NCBI GenBank assembly: GCA_020430675.1 | Contig: JAGQJJ010000013.1 | Location: 1-17,145, forward strand | Reading direction: 5' to 3' | DNA: 17,145 bases | Source: Myxococcales bacterium | Lineage (GTDB): Bacteria; Myxococcota; Bradymonadia; UBA7976; UBA1532 | Shown here: in pieces, positions 7,220 to 15,845 of the stretch | Layout: every line of letters begins with the position of its first letter | How positions within the stretch are numbered: position 1 is the first letter of the stretch | Notes under the pieces: generated by a model | The model's database searches: none | Seen by the model: the letters and a program-made list of their open reading frames with translations, nothing else | Told to the model about the DNA's origin: nothing | Program-made: the position numbers and the translations under genes

Positions 7220-10200
7220 TTATCGCCGGCGCAGACCGGCGTCGACCTCTTTGAGCAGATCGATCAGCTCGCGCACATGGGTCCCGATGGCCTGGGCGTC
7301 TTGCAGGTTCTCGGCGCTGGCCCGCACCAATGGCACCAGGGTGCGCTCGATGAGCTGCACCTGCTGCGCGAGCAGCTCCTCCACGCCCGGTGGCGGCAGG
7401 TTCTGCACCTTGACCTCCACCTGCGGGCGGCTCACCTCGCGCAGCGCGCCGCTCAGCTCGCTGAGCACCCGCGCCAGCGCCGGATCGGTCGCCGGCGCCC
7501 GCGCTTCGCCCAGGCGGCCCAGGCCGGGCAGGGGCGGCGGCGTCGCGCGTGACGCCGCCGGTTCATCACGGCGCTCGGCCGCCTGTCGCACCGCGTCGCG
7601 AATGCCATCGAGCTGCGTGGCCACCGCGGCGAGCGGCCCTTGCATCGACTTCGCCCCGCCATCACCGAGCGCGTCGCGAATGGCGTCAAGCCGCACCGCA
7701 AGCTGCGAGAGCGGCGCGGCAAACGCCCGCCCGCCGCCATCGGCCAGCGCCTCGCGCAGCCCGTGAATGCCCTGCGCCACCGCCGCCAGCGCCTGCTCGG
7801 TGCCGCCCTGCACCCCGCGATCGAGCGCCTCGCGAATGGCGCCCAGGTGCTCGCCAAGCCCGCCGAGCGTGCCGGTCACCCGCGCGACGGGGTCATCATC
7901 CTTGCCGCCCATGGTCTGCACGCGGCGGAACGCGCGCTTGACCTCCTCAAACCGCGCCCGCTGCGCTTCGCTCATGCGCCCGCGCAGCTCGGCCAGCTTG
8001 AGCAGATTGTTCTCCGCCCCGGTGGTCAGCGTCTGCGACTCGCCGTTGTAATGGTCATCGATGAGCGCCTCGACCTCGGCCTCGGTCATCGCTGCGCGCA
8101 CCTTCTCCGCCATCTTGTTCATGTTGCGATAGCTGCCTTGCAGCTTGAAGGCAGGCTCGACGCGGAAGGCATCATCGATCGAGGCGCTGGCGATGTATTG
8201 CATGTTGACCTTGAGCACCACCTTCTGAATCTGGCTCAGCCGGCGGATGACCTCGGTGATCTCATTGATCTCGACCGCCGAGTAGCCATGCTTCAAGTCA
8301 GTGCCCGCCACCTCGGCCCCGCGGGCGCGCGCGATGAGCTTGTAGATGTCATCGGCGCTGCGCGTGGCCAGCGGCGCCAGCACGGCGTTTGAGGTCAGCG
8401 CGTTCTCGATATAACTCAGCGCAAAGACATCATCCTTGCCATCGAGGATGTCGCCCAGGTTATAGGTGTCAGCACGGTTGGCCAGCATGTCCGGGATGAC
8501 AAACTTCGCCCCGGTCTCGGTATAGGGATTGCCAGCCATCACCACGCAGAACTTCTTGCCGCGCAGATCATAGGTGCGCGTCCGGCCGCGCCAGACGCCC
8601 TCAACCTTGCGCTGCGCGTCGCAGAGCGAGATGAACTTCTGCAAGAATTCCGGGTGGGTATGCTGCACGTCATCGAGGTACAGCATCACGTTGTTGCCCA
8701 TCTCAAACGCCAGGTTGATCTTGTCGACCTCCTGCCGCGCGGTGGCATTGGGCGCCTCGTTGGGATCAAGGCTCACCACCGAATGCCCGAGCGAAGGCCC
8801 GTTGACCTTCACAAAGACCAATCCCAGGCGATTGGCCACATACTCCATCAGGGTTGTCTTGCCATAACCGGGCGGTGAGATGAGCAGCAAGAGACCCATC
8901 AGGTCGGTGCGTTTGGCCGCGCCCGCGGCGCCCATCTGCTTGGCCAGGTTGTCGCCGATGATGGGCAGATAGACATCGTTGATGAGCTTGTTGCGCACGA
9001 AGCTGCTCATCACGCGCGGCTTGAACTCATCGAGCCGCAGCCGCACCCGGGCGCGGTCGAGAAGCGCGCCGCGCTGCTGGCGATAGGCGCGATAGCCAGG
9101 CACCGTCTCTTCGACAAAGGTCGTCAGGCGGCCGAGGAAGGCATCGAGTTGAAGGGTCATCGCCCGATCGACCACCCGCGGGTGGTTGCCGAGCAGGCCC
9201 TTCACCTCGGCGCGCGTCACCGCGCTGCTCACCTCGCGGTCGACCGACGACCCGCCGATCAGCACCGCCGCCTCCAGCGCCAGGCCGGCCTCGCCGGTCG
9301 ACGCGCTCTGGCCGATCAGCGCTTCGATCCAGGCGCGGGCCAGGGTCACCCGGCCGACCAGATCGCCCTCCAGCGCGCGCAGATCGTCGTCAAAATCGCG
9401 CCGCGTCGCGCTGTCATCGAGGTGCCGCAGCAGCGCCGTCTGCAGGTCGACCGCCTCGCGGCTGGTGGTGAAGCGCGGCTTCTCGGCGGTCAGCTCCTCG
9501 ACCAGATAGCGCCCGGCGAGCGTCGCCGCCGCCGCCGCTTCGGGCAGCCCGCGGGCCTCGCCGAACGCCCGGATGCGCTCGCTGATCTCATCGGCCAGCG
9601 CGTTGAGCGCGGCCGGATGCCGCCGGAAGCTGCGCCGCAGCCGCCCCAGGTTCTGCGCCTTGCGATGCCAGATGCCGCGCAGCGCCGCGTCGCCCACCGC
9701 GCCCCAGAACAGCGCGGCGATGGCCCGCGGCACCGGCCCGAAGCGCAGCAGCCCGGCGCCGGTGTGCATGTGCAGCAGCTTCTCCAAAATGAGCGCCGCG
9801 TCGGCGTCGTGCAGGCCGCGCTCGTAGCCCTCTTCATACCGCTCGCGCGCCGCGTCGCGCACCAGCGCCGCCAGCCCGCCCTCGGTGCGCTGCGCGTCGA
9901 GCATCGCCTGCACGCTCAGCCCGCCCTCGCCGCGCTCGGCGGCAAACAGCAGCGTCGCCGCCAGATACTCGGCGCGATAGACCGCCGCGTTCTCCGAGAT
10001 GACCGACTGCGCCCAGAACGGCGCGGTCGCCAGGAACTCGGCCTCTTCGATGGGCTCGTAGAAGTCGGTGCCGGTCAGGTGCAGCGCCATGCCCTCGCCG
10101 CGCGGCACCATCGTCAGCTCGACGGCCTGGGTATTGACCGTGAACTGGTGGCGCCCGAACGCGATCAGGTTGTCGCCGCCCGCAAACAGGTCGAGCTTGT

Positions 10201-12757
10201 CGCGCAGCCCGCGCAGCGCGTCCTGCCGCGTCGACTTGAGCCGCGCCAGCAGCTCGTCGCCCTTGACCGCGTCGCCGAGCTGCCCGAGCTGCTCGGCAAA
10301 CTGGCGCACCTTGAGCACCATGCCGTCGGAGGCGAAGTAGGCGTTGAGCGCGTCTTCGTCCTTGAAGGTGCGGGTGCGGCGCACCATGCCCTCAAAGACC
10401 CGATCGACCGCGGCGAGAATGTTCTGCACGCGGCGATTGCGCTCGTCGAGCAGCGTCTGCTTGCGGCTGCCAAACGCCTCGTAGACCTCATCGCGCTTGG
10501 CCGCGAGGTCGCCGAGGAACTCATCGAACTCGCTGAACCGCGCTTCGAGCTCCTCGAGCTGGATCATCAGGCGCGAGAGCTCTTCGTCGCAGCGCTCGGG
10601 CGTATCGCAGAGCGAGAGCGCGCTGCTCACGCTCTGACCGAAAAGCTTGAACTGCGCCCCGAACTCGGCGCGCCCTTCGCGGCCGAGCAGCTCCTTGCGG
10701 CGGCCCTCGACGGTGGCGCGCACGCGGTTGAGGTGCCCGAACACCTCGCTGATGCCTTCGAGGATGGCCGTGCGCTGCGTGGCGTCGTCGATCTGCAGGC
10801 CGCTGATGACCTCGGTCAGCAGGTCGAGCCCGCCGCCCAGCTCGATGAGGCGTTTGCGCAGCGGCTCGATCTCGGCGACCTTCTCTACCGCCTCGGCCTG
10901 CCCGAGCACGGTGTCCAGATCGCCCTTCAGCGGTGCCAGGGCCTCGTCGCGCAGCAAAAAGCGCACGCATTCGCGGGTGACGCGGTCGAAGGTTTCGACC
11001 GTCTCGGCCTCCAGCGCGTCAAGCCGCGCCAGATCGATGTAACGCACCTCGCGCAGCGTGATCAGATGCCCGCGCTGGCCGCGCAGGGCGGTCATCGAGC
11101 GCATGAAAGCGTCGACGCTGCGCATCTCTTCAGCGCGCAGCGCCCGCAGCAGCTCGATCTGCTTCTTCTCGGCCTCGCTCAGCGCCGCCTTCGCCTGCGC
11201 GCGGAAGGCGACGACTTTCTCGAACTCGTCGATGATCAGCTCGGCCGTGCGCAGCAAATCATCGAGAACACTGCGGAAACCGACCTCGGCGTTCGCCAGC
11301 CAGTAATAGCTGTCGCGCATGCGGGTCAGCGCCGCGATCAGGTCTTCATACGTCTGCCGCGAGGGGCTCGCCTGATCGATCAGCCGGCCCACCGAGAGCG
11401 CGTCGCTGATGCCGCGCACCAGATCGGCGTTGCCCACCTTGGCCAGAAACGAGCCATCGGTCGGCGCCGAGGCGGCAAACTCGGCCGAGGTGAACGGCGT
11501 CTGCCACACCTGCATCGGGTGCACGCGGCTCGGCTCGGTCGACGCGCGGAAGACCACCATGCGCCCGTCTTCAAACAGGCTGTAGCCATTGCACAGAATC
11601 GGGCTCTGCACCTCTTTGCGGATCAGATTGTATGGCAGCAACGTGTAGTCGCCGGCCGCGCGCCGGTAGAAGACGTAGAGCACGTCTTCGCCATTGGGCG
11701 AGCGGATGACGCGCTGAAATTCGAGCGCGGCGGTGTCTTGGTCGAAGAGCTTGAAGTCGCCGCTTTCGAGGTAATACCCGCCCGGGAAGATGATGCCGTG
11801 GTCTTCGGGCAGCTGCACGCAGGCCCGGCCGATGGCGTCGATGCGGGTGACCGTCTGGGTGCGGGTATTGAAGACCAGATAGCGATACGCCTGCTCGCGG
11901 TAGGGCTTGATCTTCAGCAGGATCAGCGTGCCCAGCCGAGCGAAGTGGATCTCGCCGTCGTCGAGCGTCTGGTTCCGGTCTTCAACCGGCTCGCGATAGA
12001 TGCCCTGGCCGTCTTCGGTATTGTCTTCGACCTTGACCGTCAGGTCGCCGCCCACCGTCTCGACAAAGACCGTGTCGAGGATGTTGATATGCGGGTGGTG
12101 CCCCTGCACCTGCTGCTCGCGGCCGGTGAGCGTCCAGGTGAAGTCATGGGACGGCGGCCGCGCCAGATCGCGCTCGCCGCGGTTGTCGAGATAGGTCAGC
12201 CGCCCGCCGGGATCGACGCGCCAGCGACAGACCTTGGCATCGTCGATCGTCGCGCCGATGCGAAAGACCGCCAGCAGATGGGTGTCACCCGCCTGCATCT
12301 GCACGAGTTCGCAGTCGCGGTAATAGCGGAACAGATCCCCGAAATCCTTGACGAAGTCGGGGTGGTTGAGGAACTCGATCTCGTCTTGCGGCGTGCGCGT
12401 GAAGTCATAGCCATCGGGCGTCTGATCGAACCGATACAGCCCGAAGACATCTTCGATCTTGGTCTCTTGTTTGAGCCCCAGAAAGAGCTGGTAGCCGACC
12501 AGCAGCTGCCCGTTGACCGAGACCACATCGCGCGGCAGGCAGTTGTGCTCGGTGCGCACGCGACCGTTGGCCAGCACGCTCAGCTCGGTGCCGCCAAACG
12601 TCGACTTGCGGCGGGCGTTGAGGTCGTCGGCGCGGCCGCGCAGCGTCTCGCCGAGCGTCACCAGCCGGCGGCGGATGACCTCGTAGTTGCCGCCGTCGAC
12701 CGCCTCGCCTTTGCCCGCCTCGCCGGGGCCGGCCGCGCTTTGGGCTGCTTCAGCCAT
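7220..12757 (-). CDS. Giant flotillin-associated AAA+ ATPase ('DNA repair ATPase' type)
   Basis: 1845 residues. The N-terminal about 450 residues are strand-rich (for example VLYVFYRR, GRMVVFRAS), possibly a propeller-like platform; this is inference. Residues about 490-860 are charged and helical with long coiled-coil stretches, and 900-1250 are further helical. The AAA+ module is at about 1260-1475: Walker A PPGYGKTT with Lys1300, Walker B VMLYLDD with Asp1362-Asp1363, sensor-1 Asn1410 in VVMAGNPY, and a candidate arginine finger Arg1428 in PDMLANRAD. The sequence is MoxR-like in style. The tail has four 26-residue repeats (1631-1734), a Pro-rich linker and a final helical segment. From memory, close relatives with this ATPase core sit beside flotillin genes in Streptomyces and others under the name 'DNA repair ATPase'. 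I know of no demonstrated repair role. There is no signal peptide or membrane segment. The ATG lies 7 bases after the flotillin stop without a clear Shine-Dalgarno, suggesting translational coupling. Confidence 0.88.
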   Translation of the reverse strand: MAEAAQSAAGPGEAGKGEAVDGGNYEVIRRRLVTLGETLRGRADDLNARRKSTFGGTELSVLANGRVRTEHNCLPRDVVSVNGQLLVGYQLFLGLKQETKIEDVFGLYRFDQTPDGYDFTRTPQDEIEFLNHPDFVKDFGDLFRYYRDCELVQMQAGDTHLLAVFRIGATIDDAKVCRWRVDPGGRLTYLDNRGERDLARPPSHDFTWTLTGREQQVQGHHPHINILDTVFVETVGGDLTVKVEDNTEDGQGIYREPVEDRNQTLDDGEIHFARLGTLILLKIKPYREQAYRYLVFNTRTQTVTRIDAIGRACVQLPEDHGIIFPGGYYLESGDFKLFDQDTAALEFQRVIRSPNGEDVLYVFYRRAAGDYTLLPYNLIRKEVQSPILCNGYSLFEDGRMVVFRASTEPSRVHPMQVWQTPFTSAEFAASAPTDGSFLAKVGNADLVRGISDALSVGRLIDQASPSRQTYEDLIAALTRMRDSYYWLANAEVGFRSVLDDLLRTAELIIDEFEKVVAFRAQAKAALSEAEKKQIELLRALRAEEMRSVDAFMRSMTALRGQRGHLITLREVRYIDLARLDALEAETVETFDRVTRECVRFLLRDEALAPLKGDLDTVLGQAEAVEKVAEIEPLRKRLIELGGGLDLLTEVISGLQIDDATQRTAILEGISEVFGHLNRVRATVEGRRKELLGREGRAEFGAQFKLFGQSVSSALSLCDTPERCDEELSRLMIQLEELEARFSEFDEFLGDLAAKRDEVYEAFGSRKQTLLDERNRRVQNILAAVDRVFEGMVRRTRTFKDEDALNAYFASDGMVLKVRQFAEQLGQLGDAVKGDELLARLKSTRQDALRGLRDKLDLFAGGDNLIAFGRHQFTVNTQAVELTMVPRGEGMALHLTGTDFYEPIEEAEFLATAPFWAQSVISENAAVYRAEYLAATLLFAAERGEGGLSVQAMLDAQRTEGGLAALVRDAARERYEEGYERGLHDADAALILEKLLHMHTGAGLLRFGPVPRAIAALFWGAVGDAALRGIWHRKAQNLGRLRRSFRRHPAALNALADEISERIRAFGEARGLPEAAAAATLAGRYLVEELTAEKPRFTTSREAVDLQTALLRHLDDSATRRDFDDDLRALEGDLVGRVTLARAWIEALIGQSASTGEAGLALEAAVLIGGSSVDREVSSAVTRAEVKGLLGNHPRVVDRAMTLQLDAFLGRLTTFVEETVPGYRAYRQQRGALLDRARVRLRLDEFKPRVMSSFVRNKLINDVYLPIIGDNLAKQMGAAGAAKRTDLMGLLLLISPPGYGKTTLMEYVANRLGLVFVKVNGPSLGHSVVSLDPNEAPNATARQEVDKINLAFEMGNNVMLYLDDVQHTHPEFLQKFISLCDAQRKVEGVWRGRTRTYDLRGKKFCVVMAGNPYTETGAKFVIPDMLANRADTYNLGDILDGKDDVFALSYIENALTSNAVLAPLATRSADDIYKLIARARGAEVAGTDLKHGYSAVEINEITEVIRRLSQIQKVVLKVNMQYIASASIDDAFRVEPAFKLQGSYRNMNKMAEKVRAAMTEAEVEALIDDHYNGESQTLTTGAENNLLKLAELRGRMSEAQRARFEEVKRAFRRVQTMGGKDDDPVARVTGTLGGLGEHLGAIREALDRGVQGGTEQALAAVAQGIHGLREALADGGGRAFAAPLSQLAVRLDAIRDALGDGGAKSMQGPLAAVATQLDGIRDAVRQAAERRDEPAASRATPPPLPGLGRLGEARAPATDPALARVLSELSGALREVSRPQVEVKVQNLPPPGVEELLAQQVQLIERTLVPLVRASAENLQDAQAIGTHVRELIDLLKEVDAGLRRR
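7556..7867 (-). repeat. Four tandem 26-residue repeats in the ATPase tail
   Basis: Residues 1631-1656, 1657-1682, 1683-1708 and 1709-1734 align without gaps. The shared core is L..(V/L)(A/G)..(L/I).(A/G)(I/L)R(E/D)A(L/V), seen as LGAIREAL, IHGLREAL, LDAIRDAL and LDGIRDAV. The DNA period is 78 bases. A degenerate related unit (LARVLSELSGALREVSR) follows at 1761-1777. The repeat is probably an amphipathic helical or coiled-coil array. Confidence 0.8.
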
Positions 12758-12764
12758 CGGCGGC

Positions 12765-14966
12765 TCAGCGGCCCGCCTGATCGAGCCCCAGCTCGCGGGC
12801 CCGCTGCGCCAGCGACTCGAGCTTGCGCTTCAGGTCGCCGTCGGCGTCGCCCGCCAGCTTGGCCAGCAGGGCGCCCAGGCCCACGTTCTTCAGGTTCTCG
12901 GCGGTCACCTTGCCGGCCAGGATCTCCTTGAGATCGGCCGGCAGACTGGCGCCGCCCTCCAGGTAGGGGCTGAGCAGCTTCTGCGCGGTGTCGCTCTGCT
13001 CGACAAAGCCATCGACCGACCGACCCAGGCTGACCGCCTGCACGAAGCGGTCGAAGAACTGCCCGTCGCCGCCCACGATGTTGATGCGCGCCTGCTCGAA
13101 GGCGCTGGCCAGCACCTTGGCCTGGTGCTCGGCCACGCTGACCTGGGCGTCGATGCGCCGCACCGCAACCTGCTTCTCCACGTCGAGGCGCAGGCGGAAC
13201 TCCTCGTGCTCGCGGCCCACGCCGTCGAGGGCCTTCATCGCCGCCGCCTTTTCGGCGAGGCCCGCCGCTTCGGCGGTCAGCTTCTCCTTGATGGCCACCG
13301 CCTCGGCGACGCCCTGCTTCTCGATCGCCGCCGCTTCGGCCTCGCGCACGCGGGCCACCGCCAGACCCTTCTCCTGATCGCCCGCCGCTTCGGCCAGCTT
13401 GACGCCGCGCACCACATCGGCGCGGGCCTCGCCCTCCTTGCGGGTCACGTCGGCCTCGGCGTCGCGCACCTTGACCTTGGCCAGCCCCTTCTTCTCATCG
13501 CCGGCGGCCTCGGCCTGCATCTGCTCCAGGGTCACCGTCGCTTTGGCGCGGCCTTGCTTCTCGATCGCCGCCGCTTCGGCCTCCTGCACGCGCACCTTGG
13601 CCAGCCCGGTCGCCGCCTCTTCGGCCTGCACGCCTTCCGACATGCGAATCTTGGCCCGCGCGGTTTTGTCGGCGGCCTCCAGATCGGCCTCGGCGGTGAT
13701 CAGCCGCTTGCGCGCGTCGTGTTTGGCCACCTCTTCCTGGGCCTCGGCGGCCTTGATGTCCTTGACCAGCTTCTCTTGCGCTTCGGCCTCGGCGCCGATG
13801 ATGGTCACCTTCTTGTGGCGCTCGGCCTCCGCGTGGGCGCGCAGGTCCTTGATGCGCTCCTCTTCTTCGGCGACCGTCTTCTCGACCGCGATGCGGCCGC
13901 GGATGACATCGGCGATCTCGCGGCGCTCGACCTCAAGGTTCTTCTCTTTGGCGATGCGCTGCAGCTCGACCTCGCGCTCGCGGCTGACCTCTTCCAGATC
14001 GGCCGCCTTCTTCACGCGCACGCCTTCGACCGTCACCTCGCGCTCGCGGGCCTTCATCGACACCTCGACCGCGCGCATCTTGTTCTGCTCGCCGATCGAG
14101 ACCTCTTCTTCCGCCTTTTGGCGCGTCAGCGCGGTGCGCTTCTCTTCATCGGCCTTCACCCGCAGCGCCTCGTTCGACTCGCGGGTCTGCGCGATCGAGA
14201 TCTCCTTGGCCTTCTTGGCCTCGGCGTCAGCGCGCTGCTGGTCGAACCGGAAGATCGCCTCATCGGCCTTCAGGTTCTGGCTGCCGATCTCCATCCGCTC
14301 CTTCTGCTTGATCTCATTGGTGCGGATGTTCTGCGTCGCGGTCAGCTCGGTGATCTTGCGAATGCCTTGCGCGTCGAGAATGTTCTGCGCGTCGAGGGCT
14401 TCGAGCGGCGTCTGCTCCAAGAAGTCGATCGCCGCGTCGTCGAGCACGTAGCCGTTGAGGTCCTTGCCGATGACCTCGATGATCTGATCCTTGAAGTCAT
14501 CGCGCTGGGTATAGAGCTGCTCGAACTCGAGCCGCTTGCCCACCGTCTTCAACGCTTCCGAGAACTTGGCCACAAACAGCTCTTCGAGCGTCTTCTGGTC
14601 GCTCGCGCGCATGCACCCGATGGCCTGCGCCACCTTCAGCACGTCATCGCCGGTCTTGTTGACCCGCACGAAGAACGTCACCTTGATGTCGGCGCGCACG
14701 TTGTCTTTGCAGATCAGGCCCTCATGCCCGCGCCGCTCCAGCTCGATCGTCTTCACCGAGATGTCCATCACCTCGGCCCGATGGATGATCGGGTAGACGA
14801 TGCCGCCGGTGAAGGTCACCTCGGGCTCGGCTTTCATCTTGTTGATGATCAGCGCCTTGCCCTGATCCACCTTCCGATAGAACTTCGAGATGATGATCAT
14901 CACCCCGATCAGGATCAGGATGATGAAGGCGACGAGCACGCCTGCGACCAGCAGATTCGTGGGCAT
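12765..14966 (-). CDS. Flotillin/SPFH-domain membrane protein, YqiK type
   Basis: 733 residues. One N-terminal membrane segment (about 5-27, LLVAGVLVAFIILILIG) carries a short N-terminus. It is followed by an SPFH/band-7 domain (about 30-210: KVDQGKALIINKM, IHRAEVMDISVKTIELERRG). A very long Glu/Ala/Lys-rich coiled coil runs to about 600 and includes three 40-residue tandem repeats (454-573). The last about 130 residues are compact and end in a helical tail. E. coli YqiK is about 550 residues, so this one is extended mainly in the coiled coil. Flotillins assemble into ring or cage-like membrane scaffolds. Here the protein would anchor the OB-fold membrane protein (encoded 17 bases upstream) and perhaps recruit the AAA+ ATPase (7 bases downstream). 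The ATG has AAGGAA 6 bases upstream. Confidence 0.92.
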   Translation of the reverse strand: MPTNLLVAGVLVAFIILILIGVMIIISKFYRKVDQGKALIINKMKAEPEVTFTGGIVYPIIHRAEVMDISVKTIELERRGHEGLICKDNVRADIKVTFFVRVNKTGDDVLKVAQAIGCMRASDQKTLEELFVAKFSEALKTVGKRLEFEQLYTQRDDFKDQIIEVIGKDLNGYVLDDAAIDFLEQTPLEALDAQNILDAQGIRKITELTATQNIRTNEIKQKERMEIGSQNLKADEAIFRFDQQRADAEAKKAKEISIAQTRESNEALRVKADEEKRTALTRQKAEEEVSIGEQNKMRAVEVSMKAREREVTVEGVRVKKAADLEEVSREREVELQRIAKEKNLEVERREIADVIRGRIAVEKTVAEEEERIKDLRAHAEAERHKKVTIIGAEAEAQEKLVKDIKAAEAQEEVAKHDARKRLITAEADLEAADKTARAKIRMSEGVQAEEAATGLAKVRVQEAEAAAIEKQGRAKATVTLEQMQAEAAGDEKKGLAKVKVRDAEADVTRKEGEARADVVRGVKLAEAAGDQEKGLAVARVREAEAAAIEKQGVAEAVAIKEKLTAEAAGLAEKAAAMKALDGVGREHEEFRLRLDVEKQVAVRRIDAQVSVAEHQAKVLASAFEQARINIVGGDGQFFDRFVQAVSLGRSVDGFVEQSDTAQKLLSPYLEGGASLPADLKEILAGKVTAENLKNVGLGALLAKLAGDADGDLKRKLESLAQRARELGLDQAGR
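13248..13607 (-). repeat. Three tandem 40-residue repeats in the flotillin coiled coil
   Basis: Residues 454-493, 494-533 and 534-573 align without gaps. Each begins GLA(K/V) and ends with AEAAG followed by a four-residue charged tail. The DNA period is 120 bases. Units one and three are most alike and share identical DNA 240 bases apart (for example TCGATCGCCGCCGCTTCGGC at 13321 and 13561, + strand), so they arose by duplication. Confidence 0.85.
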
Positions 14967-14972
14967 GATGGG

Positions 14973-14978
14973 TTCCTT
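14973..14978 (-). promoter_or_regulatory. Ribosome binding site of the flotillin gene
   Basis: AAGGAA on the - strand, 6 bases before the ATG at 14966, in the 17-base gap after the upstream stop codon. It is the clearest ribosome binding site in this operon. Confidence 0.6.
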
Positions 14979-14983
14979 GCGCC

Positions 14984-15787
14984 TCAGTCGTCGAGCGGCT
15001 CGACCAGATAGGCCTCGCGCTCGCGGTCATATTCGATGATCAGGGCCTCTTGCCCGCGCCTCAGGCCGCGGGCCGGATCGCAGCGCACCTCGATGCGCAG
15101 GAAGTCACCGCCGATCTTGCAGTCGGCCTGACCGAAGCGCTGATCGACGCGGCCGGTGGTCACCACGCAGGTATGGCCCACCGCGTCGGCGCGGCTCCGG
15201 GCGGTGTGCGAGATGAAGACCTTGCCCAGCGGGCGAACCAGCAGCGAGGTGATCGGCACGGCGACGACAAACGCGCCCACCCCGACCAGCGCGGCGAGCA
15301 CGCCGTAGGGCAGCAGGTGGCTCAGGTTGTTCATGCCCAGCATGCTGAGCGACCACGCGATGAGGATGATCAGGCTGATGACCACGGTCAGCGGCGCCGA
15401 GCGCAGGCGCAACGCCGAGAGCAGCCCGGCGATGCCGCTGGCGGCCCCATGCGAGGCTTCGCCGGCCGCGTGTCCCGCGCCCTCGGCGACCCCATCGGCG
15501 CCATGGCCCAGCGCCTCGGCGGCGCCATCGCCGATCGCGTCAGCGGCCCCGTGCCCCAGCGCCTCGGCGGCGCCATCGGCCAGCCCGTCGGCCGCGCCGT
15601 CCGCCAGCCCGTCGGCCAATCCATCGGCGGCGCCATCGGCCAGCCCATCGGCCGCGTCGCCCACATCGAGCGCGTCAACGTCGAGCGCGCCGATGACGAC
15701 AAACAGCCAATAAACCAGCGTGACGACCAGCAGCACCGTGTAGATCACGGTCGGGAATGCGAGGACGGCGTGAAGGAATTCGGTCAT
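14984..15787 (-). CDS. NfeD/YqiJ-type membrane protein with C-terminal OB fold and a tetrapeptide-repeat insert
   Basis: 267 residues. Membrane segments lie at about 8-33 (FPTVIYTVLLVVTLVYWLFVV), 132-152 and 160-186. The C-terminal 65 residues form an OB-fold module (DAVGHTCVVTTGRVDQRFGQ ... GQEALIIEYD ... YLVEPLDD), as in the NfeD and E. coli YqiJ families that partner flotillins. Between the first and second membrane segments is a Gly/Ala/Asp-rich array of about 18 tetrapeptides (47-118), such as DGLA, DGAA and EALG, which I do not know from standard family members. The ATG at 15785-15787 was chosen over the TTG immediately before it. Neither start has a good Shine-Dalgarno sequence. First gene of the operon with the flotillin and the ATPase. 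Confidence 0.85.
   Translation of the reverse strand: MTEFLHAVLAFPTVIYTVLLVVTLVYWLFVVIGALDVDALDVGDAADGLADGAADGLADGLADGAADGLADGAAEALGHGAADAIGDGAAEALGHGADGVAEGAGHAAGEASHGAASGIAGLLSALRLRSAPLTVVISLIILIAWSLSMLGMNNLSHLLPYGVLAALVGVGAFVVAVPITSLLVRPLGKVFISHTARSRADAVGHTCVVTTGRVDQRFGQADCKIGGDFLRIEVRCDPARGLRRGQEALIIEYDREREAYLVEPLDD
15434..15649 (-). repeat. 12-base (tetrapeptide) tandem repeat array inside the NfeD-like gene
   Basis: About 18 units. Seven are near-perfect DG(L/A)A units at 15566-15649; the rest are more diverged (EALG, HGAA, DAIG). Longer exact repeats are layered on top. GGCGGCGCCATCGGCCAGCC recurs 60 bases apart (15566 and 15626). A 24-base match recurs 48 bases apart (15507 and 15555). 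Both distances are multiples of 12. Confidence 0.9.
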
Positions 15788-15803
15788 CAAAGGCCGATCG
15801 GGT

Positions 15804-15814
15804 CGGGTAACCCG
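15804..15814. repeat. Short palindrome in the operon leader
   Basis: CGGGTAACCCG, perfect 5-base arms around one base. It is at the predicted transcription start of the flotillin operon and could extend regulation there, or could be chance. Confidence 0.35.
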
Positions 15815-15817
15815 TCG

Positions 15818-15845
15818 AGCTTACGCCGCTTGACCGTCCGGTCAA
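15818..15845 (-). promoter_or_regulatory. Candidate promoter of the flotillin-ATPase operon
   Basis: On the - strand, TTGACC (15845-15840, five of six -35 consensus bases) and TAAGCT (15823-15818) are separated by 16 bases. The -10 match is weak. Transcription would start near 15811, giving a leader of about 24 bases. The -35 lies inside an inverted repeat, so repression by occlusion is plausible. Confidence 0.4.

Noticed and set aside
7072..7254. Small + strand frame of 60 codons in the gap between the ATPase and lipoprotein genes
   Set aside because: No ribosome binding site, overlaps the lipoprotein promoter and the ATPase 3' end, and has no recognisable features.
7220..12757. Giant ATPase considered as an SMC/RecN-type DNA repair protein
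   Set aside because: The Walker A and B motifs lie close together in one C-terminal AAA+ module rather than split across the ends of a coiled coil, so it is not an SMC-class ATPase.
9149..12931. Very long + strand open frame (1260 codons) opposite the ATPase gene, and similar ones at 12687-15011 (+) and 3699-6221 (-)
   Set aside because: Mirror frames of GC-rich genes. Their translations are low-complexity and rich in Arg, Ala, Leu and His with no recognisable domains, whereas the opposite strand encodes clear motifs.
15434..15649. Repeat array considered as a CRISPR array
   Set aside because: Units are contiguous 12-base coding repeats in frame with the membrane protein, with no spacers and no cas genes.
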